From: an uncultured Prochlorococcus sp.
Lineage (GTDB): Bacteria > Cyanobacteriota > Cyanobacteriia > PCC-6307 > Cyanobiaceae
Direction of reading: 5' to 3'
Length of the DNA stretch: 38,888 nucleotides
Assembly: GCA_902624785.1 (NCBI GenBank)
Contig: CACNYU010000009.1
Coordinates: forward strand, 1 to 38,888
The notes beneath the pieces were generated by a model, which had not been told where the DNA came from, ran no database searches, and was given only the letters and a program-made list of their open reading frames with translations. Position numbers and translations under genes: made by a program. Positions 28,977 to 37,512 of this stretch are shown here, piece by piece; position 1 is the stretch's first letter; every line of letters begins with the position of its first letter.

Positions 28977-28982
28977 TATAAT
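28977..28982 (+). promoter_or_regulatory. -10 element for DUF502-nusB, inside an inverted repeat
   Basis: A TATAAT stands 20 bases before the TTG start at 29003. Together with CAT and ATTATA (28983-28991) it forms a perfect six-base inverted repeat around a three-base centre. A regulator binding there would cover the -10. The left arm itself is the -10, so the symmetry may be a by-product of high A/T content. Confidence 0.4.
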
Positions 28983-29002
28983 CATATTATACGAATTTTA
29001 TT

Positions 29003-29737
29003 TTGGTTCAATCTACTCCTAAACAAGATTCGAACTTAGCTTCTAGGCTTCAACAGGATCTTAAAAATGATCTTATCGCTGGATTGTTAGTTGTTATACC
29101 TTTAGCAACTACTATTTGGTTATCATCTGTTGTCAGTAAATTTGTCTTAACCTTAGTTACATCAATACCAAAACAACTTAACCCATTTATTACTTTAAAT
29201 CCTCTATTACAAGATTTAATTAATTTAAGTTTAGGTTTAACTGTTCCACTTCTAGCAATTCTACTTATAGGCTTAATGGCAAGAAATTTTGTTGGAAGAT
29301 GGTTATTAGAATTTGGGGAAGGTACTTTATCAAAAATACCAGTGGCAGGTTCAGTATATAAAACTTTAAAACAATTATTAGAAACTTTTTTGAGAGATAA
29401 TTCAAAAAGATTTAGGAGAGTAGTATTAGTTGAGTATCCTAGAGAGGGATTATTTAGTGTTGGATTTGTTACTGGAGTAGTAGGACCTTCTTTGCAACCA
29501 GAATTAGAACAAACATTATTAAGTGTTTTTATTCCTACGGCACCAAATCCTACAACTGGTTGGTATACATTGGTTCCAGAATCATCTGTTAAAGATTTGG
29601 ATATTTCTGTAGAGGATGCATTTAGGACAATTATTTCAGCAGGAATTGTTAATCCCGATGAAAAGAATACTTCTAGTAATCCAACTTTTTCTAAATTATT
29701 TTCTCAGTTTAGAGCAGCTACTAATACTTCTAATTAA
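29003..29737 (+). CDS. DUF502 family membrane protein
   Basis: The 244-residue protein has a short polar N-terminus and then two hydrophobic segments (about 26-47 and 72-93) around a periplasmic loop. A cytoplasmic domain follows with conserved GEGTLSKIPVAGSVYKTLKQLLETF, FRRVVLVEYPREGLFSVGFVTG and the strongly conserved PTAPNPTTGWYTLVPE. This is the DUF502 pattern found across cyanobacteria, plants and proteobacteria. The biochemical role is unknown. The start is TTG; the protein begins VQSTPKQDSN in the expected place and no ATG lies upstream in frame. nusB starts seven bases after its stop, and ftsY follows. Confidence 0.85.
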   Translation: MVQSTPKQDSNLASRLQQDLKNDLIAGLLVVIPLATTIWLSSVVSKFVLTLVTSIPKQLNPFITLNPLLQDLINLSLGLTVPLLAILLIGLMARNFVGRWLLEFGEGTLSKIPVAGSVYKTLKQLLETFLRDNSKRFRRVVLVEYPREGLFSVGFVTGVVGPSLQPELEQTLLSVFIPTAPNPTTGWYTLVPESSVKDLDISVEDAFRTIISAGIVNPDEKNTSSNPTFSKLFSQFRAATNTSN

Positions 29738-29744
29738 TAATTTT

Positions 29745-30386
29745 ATGGACCATAGATCTCTTTCAAGAGAGTTATCATTAATTTCACTTGGCCTTATAAA
29801 GGATAATAAATATCTAAACAATTTTGATATTGATGACATAAATTTTGAAAGTATTTTCGAAGCTGGGATTGAATTAATGATTAATCATTGCCGAGAAGAA
29901 TTAGATGAATGTGAAGATAATTTAGAGAAAACTTACAATAAAATTTTAGATAGTGAATTGTCTGATGTTAAAAATGAACTGTTAGAGAAATCAAGAAATG
30001 AGATTAAAGAGACTGTCTCTCAAATTGAATTAATAATGAATACCTTATCAGATATTTTAGACTTACCAAAATTAATCGCAATTAGTGATCATAGAGAAGT
30101 AAGAAATGATATAAAATATAGAATTTCAAATGTTTTAAAAAATATTTTTAATATTGATAAGAATATTGATAATGTTATGGAGGGTTGGAGATTTAAAAGA
30201 TTACCAAGGGTAGACAGAGATATTCTTCGTTTGGCTTATGTTGATATTGAATATTTAAATATTCCTATATCAGTTGCATGTAATGAGGCTGTTAATTTAG
30301 CTAATAAATACAGTGATAAACAAGGTAGAAAAATGATAAATGGTATTTTAAGAAGATTGCAAAATAAAAAACTTAACAACATATAA
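29745..30386 (+). CDS. nusB: Transcription antitermination factor NusB
   Basis: NusB binds boxA RNA with NusE (S10) to prevent early termination in rRNA operons. The open frame extends upstream into the DUF502 gene, but the ATG at 29745 begins MDHRSLSRELSLISLGLI, which is the RxxARE-like helix of NusB, so it is chosen. That gives 213 residues. The C-terminal half is the clearest part: VMEGWRFKRLPRVDRDILRLAYVDIEY, IPISVACNEAVNLANKYSDKQGRKMINGILRRL. It is longer than the roughly 140 residues of E. coli NusB because of an inserted N-terminal helical region rich in Glu and Ile. That is usual for cyanobacterial NusB as far as I know. Confidence 0.92.
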   Translation: MDHRSLSRELSLISLGLIKDNKYLNNFDIDDINFESIFEAGIELMINHCREELDECEDNLEKTYNKILDSELSDVKNELLEKSRNEIKETVSQIELIMNTLSDILDLPKLIAISDHREVRNDIKYRISNVLKNIFNIDKNIDNVMEGWRFKRLPRVDRDILRLAYVDIEYLNIPISVACNEAVNLANKYSDKQGRKMINGILRRLQNKKLNNI

Positions 30387-30430
30387 ACATGAGTTAATAT
30401 AATTATTGTGATTTTGAATATTTATACTTC

Positions 30431-31696
30431 ATGACCAATAATAATAATATAGAAAATTCTACTGATTGGGCAAAACAAGCTTATGCTCAATTAAAACAAA
30501 AGCAAGAGCAACAAAAGCAAGAGCAACAAAAATTAGAACAACAAAAGCAAGAGCAGCAAAAATTAGAACAACAAAAGCAAGAGCAACAAAAGCAAGAGCA
30601 ACAAAAGCAAGAGCAACAAAAGCAAGAGCAGCAACTCAAAAAAAACGATCGAGATTTTTTTGATGATAGTAAACCAAAATTAGGAAAATTTGATGAAGAA
30701 TTTACTTGGTCAGCTATGGTTTTAGCTGCTCAAGGGAAAAAAGTAGATCAAATTTCATTAGATGAAATTGATTGGTTAAGTAGATTAAGGAGAGGCTTAG
30801 AAGAAACTAGAAAAGGATTTGTTTCGGAATTATTAGATAATTTAGGAGATGATCCTTTAACCCCTGAAACTTTAGATGATCTTGAGACTTTATTATTAAG
30901 AGCTGATGCAGGCATCAACTCTACAGAGAAAATAATGAATTCTTTAAGGAAGAAACTTAATGAAGAAGTTGTTGGAGGTGAAGAGGGGATAAAGTTTTTA
31001 AAACAAGAATTAATATCAATTTTAGAGGAGCCAATTAAAAATTCAAATAAGACAATTCTTGTTCCTGAAAAGGGTAAATTAAATATTTGGTTAATTGTTG
31101 GTGTTAATGGCGTTGGAAAAACAACTACTATTGGTAAATTAGCTCATTTATCTACAAGAAGTAGTTATAAAACTTTAATTGCGGCAGCAGATACATTTAG
31201 AGCAGCTGCTGTTGAACAATTAATGATCTGGGGAGAAAGAAGTAATATTGATGTTATTTCTAATCAATCTAGAAATGCTGATCCAGCCGCAGTTGTTTTT
31301 GATGCAATAAATTCTGCCGTCAATAGGGGTACAGAATTATTATTAGTTGATACGGCAGGTCGTTTGCAAAATAAAAATAACTTAATGGATGAATTATCAA
31401 AAATCAGAAAAATAATTGATAAAAAAGTTCCTAATGCAAATGTTGAATCATTATTAGTTCTTGATGCAAGTCAAGGTCAAAATGGCTTAAAACAAGCAAA
31501 AGGATTCTCTAAGTCTGCAAATCTGTCTGGAGCTATTATTACAAAATTAGATGGTACATCACGAGGAGGAGTTTCTTTAGCAGTATCTTTGGAGGTTAAT
31601 TTGCCAATCAGATTTATTGGAGCTGGCGAAGGTATAAGGGATCTAAGACCTTTTAATAGCTTTGAATTTATTGAAGCTTTGTTAGCAGATAAATGA
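30431..31696 (+). CDS. ftsY: Signal recognition particle receptor FtsY
   Basis: FtsY docks the signal recognition particle at the membrane so that membrane proteins are inserted as they are made. The 421 residues end in a normal NG GTPase domain. The N domain is at about residues 80-200. G1 GVNGVGKTTT is at 224-233, followed by DTFRAAAVEQL, DTAGRLQNK, TKLDGTSRGG and GAGEGIRDLRPF. The first 70 residues replace the acidic A domain of E. coli FtsY with a Gln/Lys/Glu-rich helix made of nine tandem KQEQQ-like units. The ATG at 30431 is used. It follows nusB by 44 bases. Confidence 0.96.
   Translation: MTNNNNIENSTDWAKQAYAQLKQKQEQQKQEQQKLEQQKQEQQKLEQQKQEQQKQEQQKQEQQKQEQQLKKNDRDFFDDSKPKLGKFDEEFTWSAMVLAAQGKKVDQISLDEIDWLSRLRRGLEETRKGFVSELLDNLGDDPLTPETLDDLETLLLRADAGINSTEKIMNSLRKKLNEEVVGGEEGIKFLKQELISILEEPIKNSNKTILVPEKGKLNIWLIVGVNGVGKTTTIGKLAHLSTRSSYKTLIAAADTFRAAAVEQLMIWGERSNIDVISNQSRNADPAAVVFDAINSAVNRGTELLLVDTAGRLQNKNNLMDELSKIRKIIDKKVPNANVESLLVLDASQGQNGLKQAKGFSKSANLSGAIITKLDGTSRGGVSLAVSLEVNLPIRFIGAGEGIRDLRPFNSFEFIEALLADK
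30500..30634 (+). repeat. Nine 15-base tandem repeats inside ftsY
   Basis: Nine contiguous copies of a 15-base unit (AAGCAAGAGCAACAA and close variants) encode KQEQQ at residues 24-68; copies three and five encode KLEQQ. Because each unit is five codons, gain or loss of copies keeps the frame. The encoded segment should be a single charged helix or coiled coil. Copy number is likely to differ between close relatives. Confidence 0.95.
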
Positions 31697-31762
31697 ATCT
31701 TTAATTAATTTTTCTTAAAAAATATTTTTTGTGTTAAAACATATTTATATATAAACAAGTTT

Positions 31763-33052
31763 TTGAAAATAAATAAAGATTTAGCAAGCAATCAAAATAA
31801 AGATTTAGAGTTAATTTTATCTTTAACTTACTATTTAAAATTATTCTCAAGTTTAAAAAGATTTTTAGAGTATGTTTCTTTAGTTTCAAAATATTTTATT
31901 CATCAAGAATTTTCTTTGTTAATCCCATTAGATGAAAAAGGGCAAATATGGTTTGAGAACATTTATTTTTCTGATAATAAGTTAAGGGATAAAATCATTT
32001 TAGATTTGCAGGAATTTTGCAAAAATAAAGGTCTTTTCAATAATTTTAAACTAAAAAATATTAATATTTTTGAAAGTTTTTTAGAAGCAAAATTTGATTC
32101 TTTTATTTTAAAGACATATGAAATTGTTGCCAGAGGTAAGTGTAGAGGTTTCTTTTACGTTTTTTATAAAAAATCTGATCAGCAAAAAATTCAATTAGAT
32201 ACCAATAGCATTAATATTTTAGTTAACTTGTTGGCTGTAGGAATTGAAAATTATATCTTATTAAAGATTAATAAAAAACATGAAAATGTTGATAGAGAAA
32301 TTTCAAGTGGTGCAGAAATACAATCCAGATTGTTACCTGATTTCTGCCCCAAAATATATGGAATAGATTTAGCTGCGCATTGCAGACCAGCCTTGCAGCT
32401 TGGAGGAGATTATTTTGACTTTATGTCAATAAAACCAAATGTGGGAGACAAAAGGCGACAGCGTGGAAGGTGGGCGCTGGTAATAGGCGATGTAATGGGC
32501 AAAGGAATTCCTGCAGGTTTACTAATGACTATGCTTAGAGGGATGCTTAGAGCAGAAGTTTTAACAGGTCTTCCGCCAGATAGAATACTACATGATTTAA
32601 ATCAACTTGCTATTTATGATTTGGATCAATCCCATAGGTTTATTACTTTATTTTATTCAGACTATGATCCAAGAACAAAAAAATTAAGGTTTGCAAATGC
32701 AGCTCATAATCCCCCCTTATTATGGCGTGGCTCAACAAATAAAATTTTAAAATTAGATGCTGAAGGTTATGTAATTGGTCTTCAAAAAGATGCTGAATAT
32801 CAATGTGGAGAGATACAGTTAAAATCTTGTGATTTGATTTTATATTATACGGATGGAATAACAGAAACTTCTAATTCTTCTGGTGAAAGATTTGGTGAAA
32901 AAAATTTAATAAACACTTTTACTAAGTTATGTAAGAAATCATTATGTTCACAAGATATTTTAAATGAAATTTTTAAAACATTAGAAAAATATTCTGGTAA
33001 TAAAAAAACGTTAGATGACGATGCATCAATTGTAATTTTTAAATTAGAATAA
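31763..33052 (+). CDS. rsbU: SpoIIE/RsbU-type PP2C protein phosphatase with N-terminal sensor-like region
   Basis: The 429-residue protein has a C-terminal PP2C domain of the SpoIIE/RsbU group: HCRPALQLGGDYFDF, VIGDVMGKGIPAGLLM, FITLFYSDYDPRTKKLRFANAAHNPP, LILYYTDGITET and the final DDASIVIF. These supply the metal-binding aspartates. The N-terminal 180 residues look like a GAF-type sensor region without a recognisable ligand site. Such phosphatases reset anti-sigma factor antagonists in partner-switching; no STAS or anti-sigma gene lies nearby. The start is TTG at 31763; there is no ATG upstream in frame. Confidence 0.87.
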   Translation: MKINKDLASNQNKDLELILSLTYYLKLFSSLKRFLEYVSLVSKYFIHQEFSLLIPLDEKGQIWFENIYFSDNKLRDKIILDLQEFCKNKGLFNNFKLKNINIFESFLEAKFDSFILKTYEIVARGKCRGFFYVFYKKSDQQKIQLDTNSINILVNLLAVGIENYILLKINKKHENVDREISSGAEIQSRLLPDFCPKIYGIDLAAHCRPALQLGGDYFDFMSIKPNVGDKRRQRGRWALVIGDVMGKGIPAGLLMTMLRGMLRAEVLTGLPPDRILHDLNQLAIYDLDQSHRFITLFYSDYDPRTKKLRFANAAHNPPLLWRGSTNKILKLDAEGYVIGLQKDAEYQCGEIQLKSCDLILYYTDGITETSNSSGERFGEKNLINTFTKLCKKSLCSQDILNEIFKTLEKYSGNKKTLDDDASIVIFKLE

Positions 33053-33117
33053 TGTATTAATGGCAGTTAGAAAAAAAAATGCTTTATTAGATATAAATAA
33101 CCAGGTAATTTTTTAAT

Positions 33118-34497
33118 ATGTCAAAAGCTTGGAGCGCAAGATTTGAAAATAGTCTTAATCCATTTATTCAAGAATTTAATGCCTCTATTCAATTTGATCA
33201 AACTTTAATTATAGAAGATATTGATTGTTCAATAGCACATGCTAGGATGCTTGGAAACAAAGATGTTATTACGAAAGAAGAATCTAAGAAAATAATAGAG
33301 GGTTTAATCGAAATAAAAATTGATTATCAAAAAGGAATATTCCATCCTGCGTTTCCATCTGAGGATATACATTATGCTATAGAAAATCAACTGATTCATA
33401 AAATTGGAGATTTAGGGAAGAAATTGCACACTGGCAGGAGCAGAAATGATCAAGTAGGGACTGATATAAGACTCTGGCTTAGGAAGAAAATAAATGAAAT
33501 AGATAATCTTCTTTTATCTTTTCAAAAATCGTTATTAAAAATTGCGCAACAAAATAAAAAAGTATTAATTCCTGGGTATACGCATTTGCAAAGAGCTCAA
33601 CCTCTTTCTTTATCTCATCATATACTTGCTTATTTGGAAATGTTTCAAAGGGATAGAGATAGACTGAAAGAAGTTCAAAATAGAGTGAATATTTCACCTC
33701 TCGGAGCAGCTGCGTTAGCGGGTACAAAAATCAATATTGATCGATATATGACTGCTCAAGAGTTAGGATTTAAAAATATATATATGAATAGTGTTGATGC
33801 AGTTAGTGATCGAGATTTTGCAATAGAATTTCTTTCTTCTTCATCCTTAATAATGACTCATTTAAGTCGTTTATCCGAAGAGATAATATTTTGGGTTACT
33901 GAGGAATTTGCGTTTGCAGAACTAACTGATAGTTGTGCTACTGGAAGTAGTTTGATGCCTCAAAAAAAGAATCCTGATGTTCCAGAACTAATCAGGGGAA
34001 AAACGGGAAGAGTTTTTGGACATTTGCAAGGACTATTAACTACTGTAAAAGGTTTACCATTAGCCTATAACAAAGACTTACAAGAAGACAAAGAACCTAT
34101 CTTTGATGCAGTAAAAACAGTTTCTGATTGTTTAAAGGCCATGACAATATTATTTGATGAAGGCCTAAAATTTAATAAGGTTAATTTAATGCAATCGGTT
34201 GAAAATGATTTCTCTAATGCAACTGACATAGCAGATTATTTAGTGAATAAGGGTGTTGCTTTTCGCGAGGCTTATCAAATCGTTGGAGGTATTGTAATGT
34301 TTTGTGTCTCAAAAAAAATATTATTTAAAGAACTTCCTTTAAATGAGTTTAAGAGATTCCATAAAGCTTTTGATCAAGATATATTTGAGAATATCTTGCC
34401 AGAAAATGTAGTGAATTCTCGTAATAGTATTGGGGGTACAAGTTTTCAGCGGGTTGAAGAAGAATTGATTAGTTGGGATAATAGATTATTAAACTAA
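33118..34497 (+). CDS. argH: Argininosuccinate lyase ArgH
   Basis: ArgH splits argininosuccinate into arginine and fumarate, the final step of arginine synthesis. The 459 residues fit the family. [19 protein letters not shown] opens the protein, [12 protein letters not shown] and [17 protein letters not shown] form the active site. The fumarase/lyase signature [12 protein letters not shown] begins at residue 276 with the catalytic Ser in the mobile loop, and [19 protein letters not shown] follows. The ATG at 33118 is used. The gene stands alone between rsbU and the RRM gene. Its partner argG is on the other side of the proposed origin. Confidence 0.97.
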   Translation: MSKAWSARFENSLNPFIQEFNASIQFDQTLIIEDIDCSIAHARMLGNKDVITKEESKKIIEGLIEIKIDYQKGIFHPAFPSEDIHYAIENQLIHKIGDLGKKLHTGRSRNDQVGTDIRLWLRKKINEIDNLLLSFQKSLLKIAQQNKKVLIPGYTHLQRAQPLSLSHHILAYLEMFQRDRDRLKEVQNRVNISPLGAAALAGTKINIDRYMTAQELGFKNIYMNSVDAVSDRDFAIEFLSSSSLIMTHLSRLSEEIIFWVTEEFAFAELTDSCATGSSLMPQKKNPDVPELIRGKTGRVFGHLQGLLTTVKGLPLAYNKDLQEDKEPIFDAVKTVSDCLKAMTILFDEGLKFNKVNLMQSVENDFSNATDIADYLVNKGVAFREAYQIVGGIVMFCVSKKILFKELPLNEFKRFHKAFDQDIFENILPENVVNSRNSIGGTSFQRVEEELISWDNRLLN

Positions 34498-34559
34498 TCA
34501 AGTCATATTCTTACAATTAGTTATATAGTTAAGTAGTATTGTTTAATATCTTAATCGCA

Positions 34560-34565
34560 TATAAT
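34560..34565 (+). promoter_or_regulatory. -10 element upstream of the RRM gene
   Basis: A TATAAT stands 37 bases before the GTG start of the RRM gene, in a 105-base gap after argH. It would give a leader of about 30 bases, which could hold the cold-responsive elements known for cyanobacterial rbp genes, although none is recognised. A -35 is not clear. Confidence 0.4.
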
Positions 34566-34602
34566 GTGATTTAAATATAAGTTAATTTTAATTGAGTTTA
34601 AA

Positions 34603-35166
34603 GTGAGTATTTTTGTTGGTAATTTACCATTCCGTGCAGAACGCGAAGACGTACTTCAATTGTTCACCCCTTTCGGTGAAGTAACGAATTGTTCTCTTCC
34701 TTTAGAGAGGGATACAGGAAGAAAGAGAGGATTTGCATTTATTGAGATGGCAGATGAAGCTCTTGAGTCTACTGCTATAGAATCTTTGCAAGGAACTGAA
34801 ATGATGGGTAGACCATTGCGAATTAATAAAGCAGAACCAAGAGGAAATTCTCCAAGGAGAAATTTTAGTAATGGTAATACACGCCAATATAATAATGGTG
34901 GTGGTTATAATTCAGGGCAAAATAATGGATATAGAGATAATAATTCTTATGGGCATAATGGTAATTCCTATAATGCTGGTTATAGCTCAACAAACTATTC
35001 AGGCGGAGATCAAAATGCAAATAATGTAAATAGGTCTTCTGGAGCTAAAGGATGGGAGGATAGAAGTTACGGTAATAATGCCGAAAACTCTGAATTTGAA
35101 AATGGTAGAAGTAGAAGAAAAAGAAAAGGTGGATCAAACGAATCAGATGACAATGGAGATAACTAA
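34603..35166 (+). CDS. Single-RRM RNA-binding protein with Gly/Asn-rich tail
   Basis: This is a cyanobacterial Rbp-type protein with one RNA recognition motif at residues 1-80. RNP2 is SIFVGNLP (2-9) and RNP1 is RGFAFIEM (42-49), with the aromatic residues that stack on RNA. The tail (about 85-187) is low-complexity, rich in Gly, Asn, Tyr and Ser, and ends in a basic SRRKRKGGSNES stretch. Proteins of this family bind AU-rich or structured RNA, are often cold-induced and some localise mRNAs to thylakoids. The start is GTG at 34603, where the RRM begins. The last four bases overlap the stop of the dihydrouridine synthase gene on the other strand. Confidence 0.92.
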   Translation: MSIFVGNLPFRAEREDVLQLFTPFGEVTNCSLPLERDTGRKRGFAFIEMADEALESTAIESLQGTEMMGRPLRINKAEPRGNSPRRNFSNGNTRQYNNGGGYNSGQNNGYRDNNSYGHNGNSYNAGYSSTNYSGGDQNANNVNRSSGAKGWEDRSYGNNAENSEFENGRSRRKRKGGSNESDDNGDN

Positions 35167-36167
35167 TAACCCATTGATTTCAGCTCATTAGTAAAAGTTA
35201 AAAGCATTTCTAAACTTAAAGATCCTTCAATTGATAGTAAAGAAATTTTATTTCTCCATTTTTTTGCATTTGGTATGCTCTCGACGATATTAATCAAATG
35301 CTTACAAATATCCCAAGATTTTTTTCCTTTCTGTAAATGGTTTTCTATATAGGGAATTAGGGAAAAAATAATATCTGAGGCTTTTAAAGGCAAAAATTTT
35401 TCGCCATATATTTTATTATCAATCTCATTCCATCTTAAAGGATATTTATAAGCACTTCTCCCAATCATAATTCCATCAAAAATTTTTAAACCATTAATGC
35501 ACTCTTGTATATCAGTAAACCCCCCATTTATTTCAATAGCAAGATAAGGATTTTCATCTTTTAATCTTTTAACAATATCGTATCTTAGCGGAGGTATATT
35601 TCTGTTCTCTTTTGGATTTAAACCTTTTAGAAAAGCTTTTCTTGCATGAATTATAAATCTTTCTGTCCCTGCATTAGATATATGTCTTACAAAATTATTT
35701 AAATTTGAAAAGCTATCATTATTATCTACACCGATACGATGTTTTATTGTGATAGGTAAATCGCAATTATTTTTCAATGCTTCAATGCATTTTGCGACTT
35801 TAGATGGATAATTCATTAATGATGCTCCGAAATTTCCTGAGCAAACTCTTGGGCTAGGGCATCCAACATTAAAATTTATCTCATCATATCCCCAGTCTTG
35901 GGCCATTTTTGCTACTTCTTTCAAGTGTTTTGGATTGTCCCCACCAAATTGTATTGATAATGGATGCTCTTCCTTATTAAAATTTAAAAATTTACTTCTA
36001 TTGTCTGTATATATTAAACTTTGCGCAACAATCATTTCTGTATATAAGAGTGCTTTAGAACTTATTTTTCTCATAATCATCCGGAAATGTGTATCTGTGC
36101 AATCCATCATCGGTGCAATACTGATTTTATGTAGTTTATTTATAGAATTAGATATATATCTCACCAT
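35163..36167 (-). CDS. dusA: tRNA-dihydrouridine synthase (DusA-like), catalytic Cys replaced by Ser
   Basis: Dus enzymes reduce uridines in tRNA to dihydrouridine with FMN. The 334-residue protein has a DusA-like order: IAPMMDCTDTHFR (residues 17-29), SIQFGGDNP, DEINFNVGCPSPRV (about 95-108), ITIKHRIGVDN, RFIIHARKAFLKGLNPKENR and EINGGF. In DusA the segment VQxGxFGACLM carries the cysteine that protonates the uracil. Here it reads VCSGNFGASLM, with Ser at residue 116 (codon 35820-35822) and a cysteine at residue 109 where Gln is usual. The fold and FMN site look intact, so the gene is not obviously broken. It may be inactive, use Cys109, or have a changed role. Nine bases separate its ATG from that of msrB on the other strand. 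Confidence 0.86.
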   Translation of the reverse strand: MVRYISNSINKLHKISIAPMMDCTDTHFRMIMRKISSKALLYTEMIVAQSLIYTDNRSKFLNFNKEEHPLSIQFGGDNPKHLKEVAKMAQDWGYDEINFNVGCPSPRVCSGNFGASLMNYPSKVAKCIEALKNNCDLPITIKHRIGVDNNDSFSNLNNFVRHISNAGTERFIIHARKAFLKGLNPKENRNIPPLRYDIVKRLKDENPYLAIEINGGFTDIQECINGLKIFDGIMIGRSAYKYPLRWNEIDNKIYGEKFLPLKASDIIFSLIPYIENHLQKGKKSWDICKHLINIVESIPNAKKWRNKISLLSIEGSLSLEMLLTFTNELKSMGY

Positions 36168-36176
36168 TTATTAAAA

Positions 36177-36671
36177 ATGAATCAGTTTCTTAGCAGGAGA
36201 TTTTTTATTTTAATTCCTTTTGTACCATTTTTAAAATCTGTATTAAATCCTCTTAAAGTTTATGCGGCCTCAAAGGAATTTAATGAAAATTGGAATTTAA
36301 CCAAAGAAGAGTGGAGAAAAAGACTATCTCCTAAAAGTTTTAATGTTCTAAGAGAAGAGGGGACAGAGCCTCCTTTTAGTAGCCCTTTAAATAATGAAAA
36401 AAGAAAAGGTATATTTTATTGTGCGGGATGTAATCTTGGTTTATTTTCTTCCAATACAAAATTTGATAGTGGCACTGGTTGGCCTAGTTTTTGGGATTCT
36501 CTTGAAAATGCAATTGAAACTAAAATTGATTTTAAATTAATTGTTCCGAGGACTGAATATCATTGTTCAAGATGTGGTGGTCATCAAGGGCATGTATTCA
36601 ATGATGGACCTAAGCCTACTGGAAAAAGATATTGTAATAATGGATTAGCTTTAACTTTTAAACCAGAATAA
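36177..36671 (+). CDS. msrB: Peptide-methionine (R)-S-oxide reductase MsrB, predicted exported
   Basis: MsrB repairs methionine-R-sulfoxide in oxidised proteins. The 164 residues contain a full MsrB domain from about residue 38: WRKRLSPKSFNVLREEGTEPPFSSP, zinc-binding CAGC (82-85) and CSRC (130-133), DSGTGWPSFW, RCGGHQGHVFNDGP and the catalytic Cys153 in RYCNNGLAL. The first 31 residues are a signal segment that fits a Tat motif (SRRFFIL) with a likely cut after VYA. If so, it acts in the periplasm or thylakoid lumen. The ATG at 36177 is only nine bases from the dus start, so the promoters overlap the other gene. Confidence 0.92.
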   Translation: MNQFLSRRFFILIPFVPFLKSVLNPLKVYAASKEFNENWNLTKEEWRKRLSPKSFNVLREEGTEPPFSSPLNNEKRKGIFYCAGCNLGLFSSNTKFDSGTGWPSFWDSLENAIETKIDFKLIVPRTEYHCSRCGGHQGHVFNDGPKPTGKRYCNNGLALTFKPE

Positions 36672-36680
36672 ATAGATTGG

Positions 36681-36694
36681 TGCGGGCTTCCGCA
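36681..36694 (+). terminator. Short GC hairpin after msrB
   Basis: TGCGG (36681-36685) pairs with CCGCA (36690-36694) around a GCTT loop. It lies nine bases after the msrB stop and is followed by a T-rich but interrupted run. It is the only GC-rich hairpin between genes that I noticed on this arm. It may end msrB mRNA, but the short stem and weak T run make it a modest terminator. It lies 53 bases before grpE. Confidence 0.45.
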
Positions 36695-36747
36695 ACTTGT
36701 TTTGTCTATTGTTTTCATACAAAATAATTAGATATTAATTAAATATA

Positions 36748-37482
36748 ATGATTGAAAATCATTCTGATAATATCGACAATCCTGAAAAATTTGTTGAAGA
36801 TAATTCTCAGGAAGTTCCTTCTGATTCTGTTAATGAAGATAATCCTAATAAAGATGTAAATTTAGAGGTTAATTCTGAAGGAGCATCAAAAGAATTAGAA
36901 GAAAATTCTAATAAGCAAGAAGATTCTTTAAATACGGTTGCTAGACTTGAACAACTTGAAAAAGAACATCAAACTTTAAAAGATCAATATGTAAGAATCG
37001 CAGCAGATTTTGATAATTTTAGAAAAAGACAATCCCGTGATCAAGATGATCTTAAGGTACAGCTAATATGTAAATCATTGAGCTCTATACTTCCTATCGT
37101 AGATAATTTTGAAAGAGCTAGGCAACAGTTAAAGCCTGAAAGTGAAGAGGCTCAAACTCTCCATCGAAGTTACCAAGGTTTATATAAACAACTTGTTGAG
37201 GTATTGAAACAACAAGGAGTTGCACCTATGAGAGTATTAGGTCAGCAATTCGATCCAAATTTGCATGAAGCTGTCCTCAGAGAGCCAAGTGAAAAGGAAA
37301 AGGAAGATATAATTATTGAAGAATTGCAAAGAGGGTATCACCTAGATGGCAAGGTGTTAAGACATGCTTTAGTAAAAGTTTCTATGGGACCTGGCCTAAA
37401 CGAAGTTTCGCAAGAAGAAAAAGAAAAAGATAAAGTTGAAGAGGATCTCACTTCAAATGAAAATTTGAATGGTGAGAAATAA
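36748..37482 (+). CDS. grpE: Nucleotide exchange factor GrpE
   Basis: GrpE drives ADP release from DnaK. The 244 residues start with an acidic, Asn/Asp/Ser-rich region (1-65). A long coiled-coil helix follows ([29 protein letters not shown]), then the C-terminal beta domain with [13 protein letters not shown] near the end. The conserved RxxADFDN[FY]RKR is present. The long acidic N- and C-termini (ending ENLNGEK) are above average but common in cyanobacteria. dnaJ starts 30 bases after its stop, so the two co-chaperones form an operon. The dnaK they serve is the gene at the left of the window. Confidence 0.96.
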   Translation: MIENHSDNIDNPEKFVEDNSQEVPSDSVNEDNPNKDVNLEVNSEGASKELEENSNKQEDSLNTVARLEQLEKEHQTLKDQYVRIAADFDNFRKRQSRDQDDLKVQLICKSLSSILPIVDNFERARQQLKPESEEAQTLHRSYQGLYKQLVEVLKQQGVAPMRVLGQQFDPNLHEAVLREPSEKEKEDIIIEELQRGYHLDGKVLRHALVKVSMGPGLNEVSQEEKEKDKVEEDLTSNENLNGEK

Positions 37483-37512
37483 TTAACCTAATTTTTCGTT
37501 CACAATGTTCTA

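Noticed and set aside
29616-29744. Upstream extension of the nusB frame into DUF502
   Set aside because: The extension has no NusB similarity; the ATG at 29745 gives the normal N-terminal helix.
30466-30663. A second open frame through the ftsY repeats (KARAT-like units)
   Set aside because: It is a shadow produced by the 15-base repeat, which has no stop in this frame; the FtsY frame continues into a full GTPase.
31717-31730. AAAAAATATTTTTT palindrome after ftsY
   Set aside because: It contains no G-C pair and is explained by composition; it may slow polymerase but I cannot call it a terminator.
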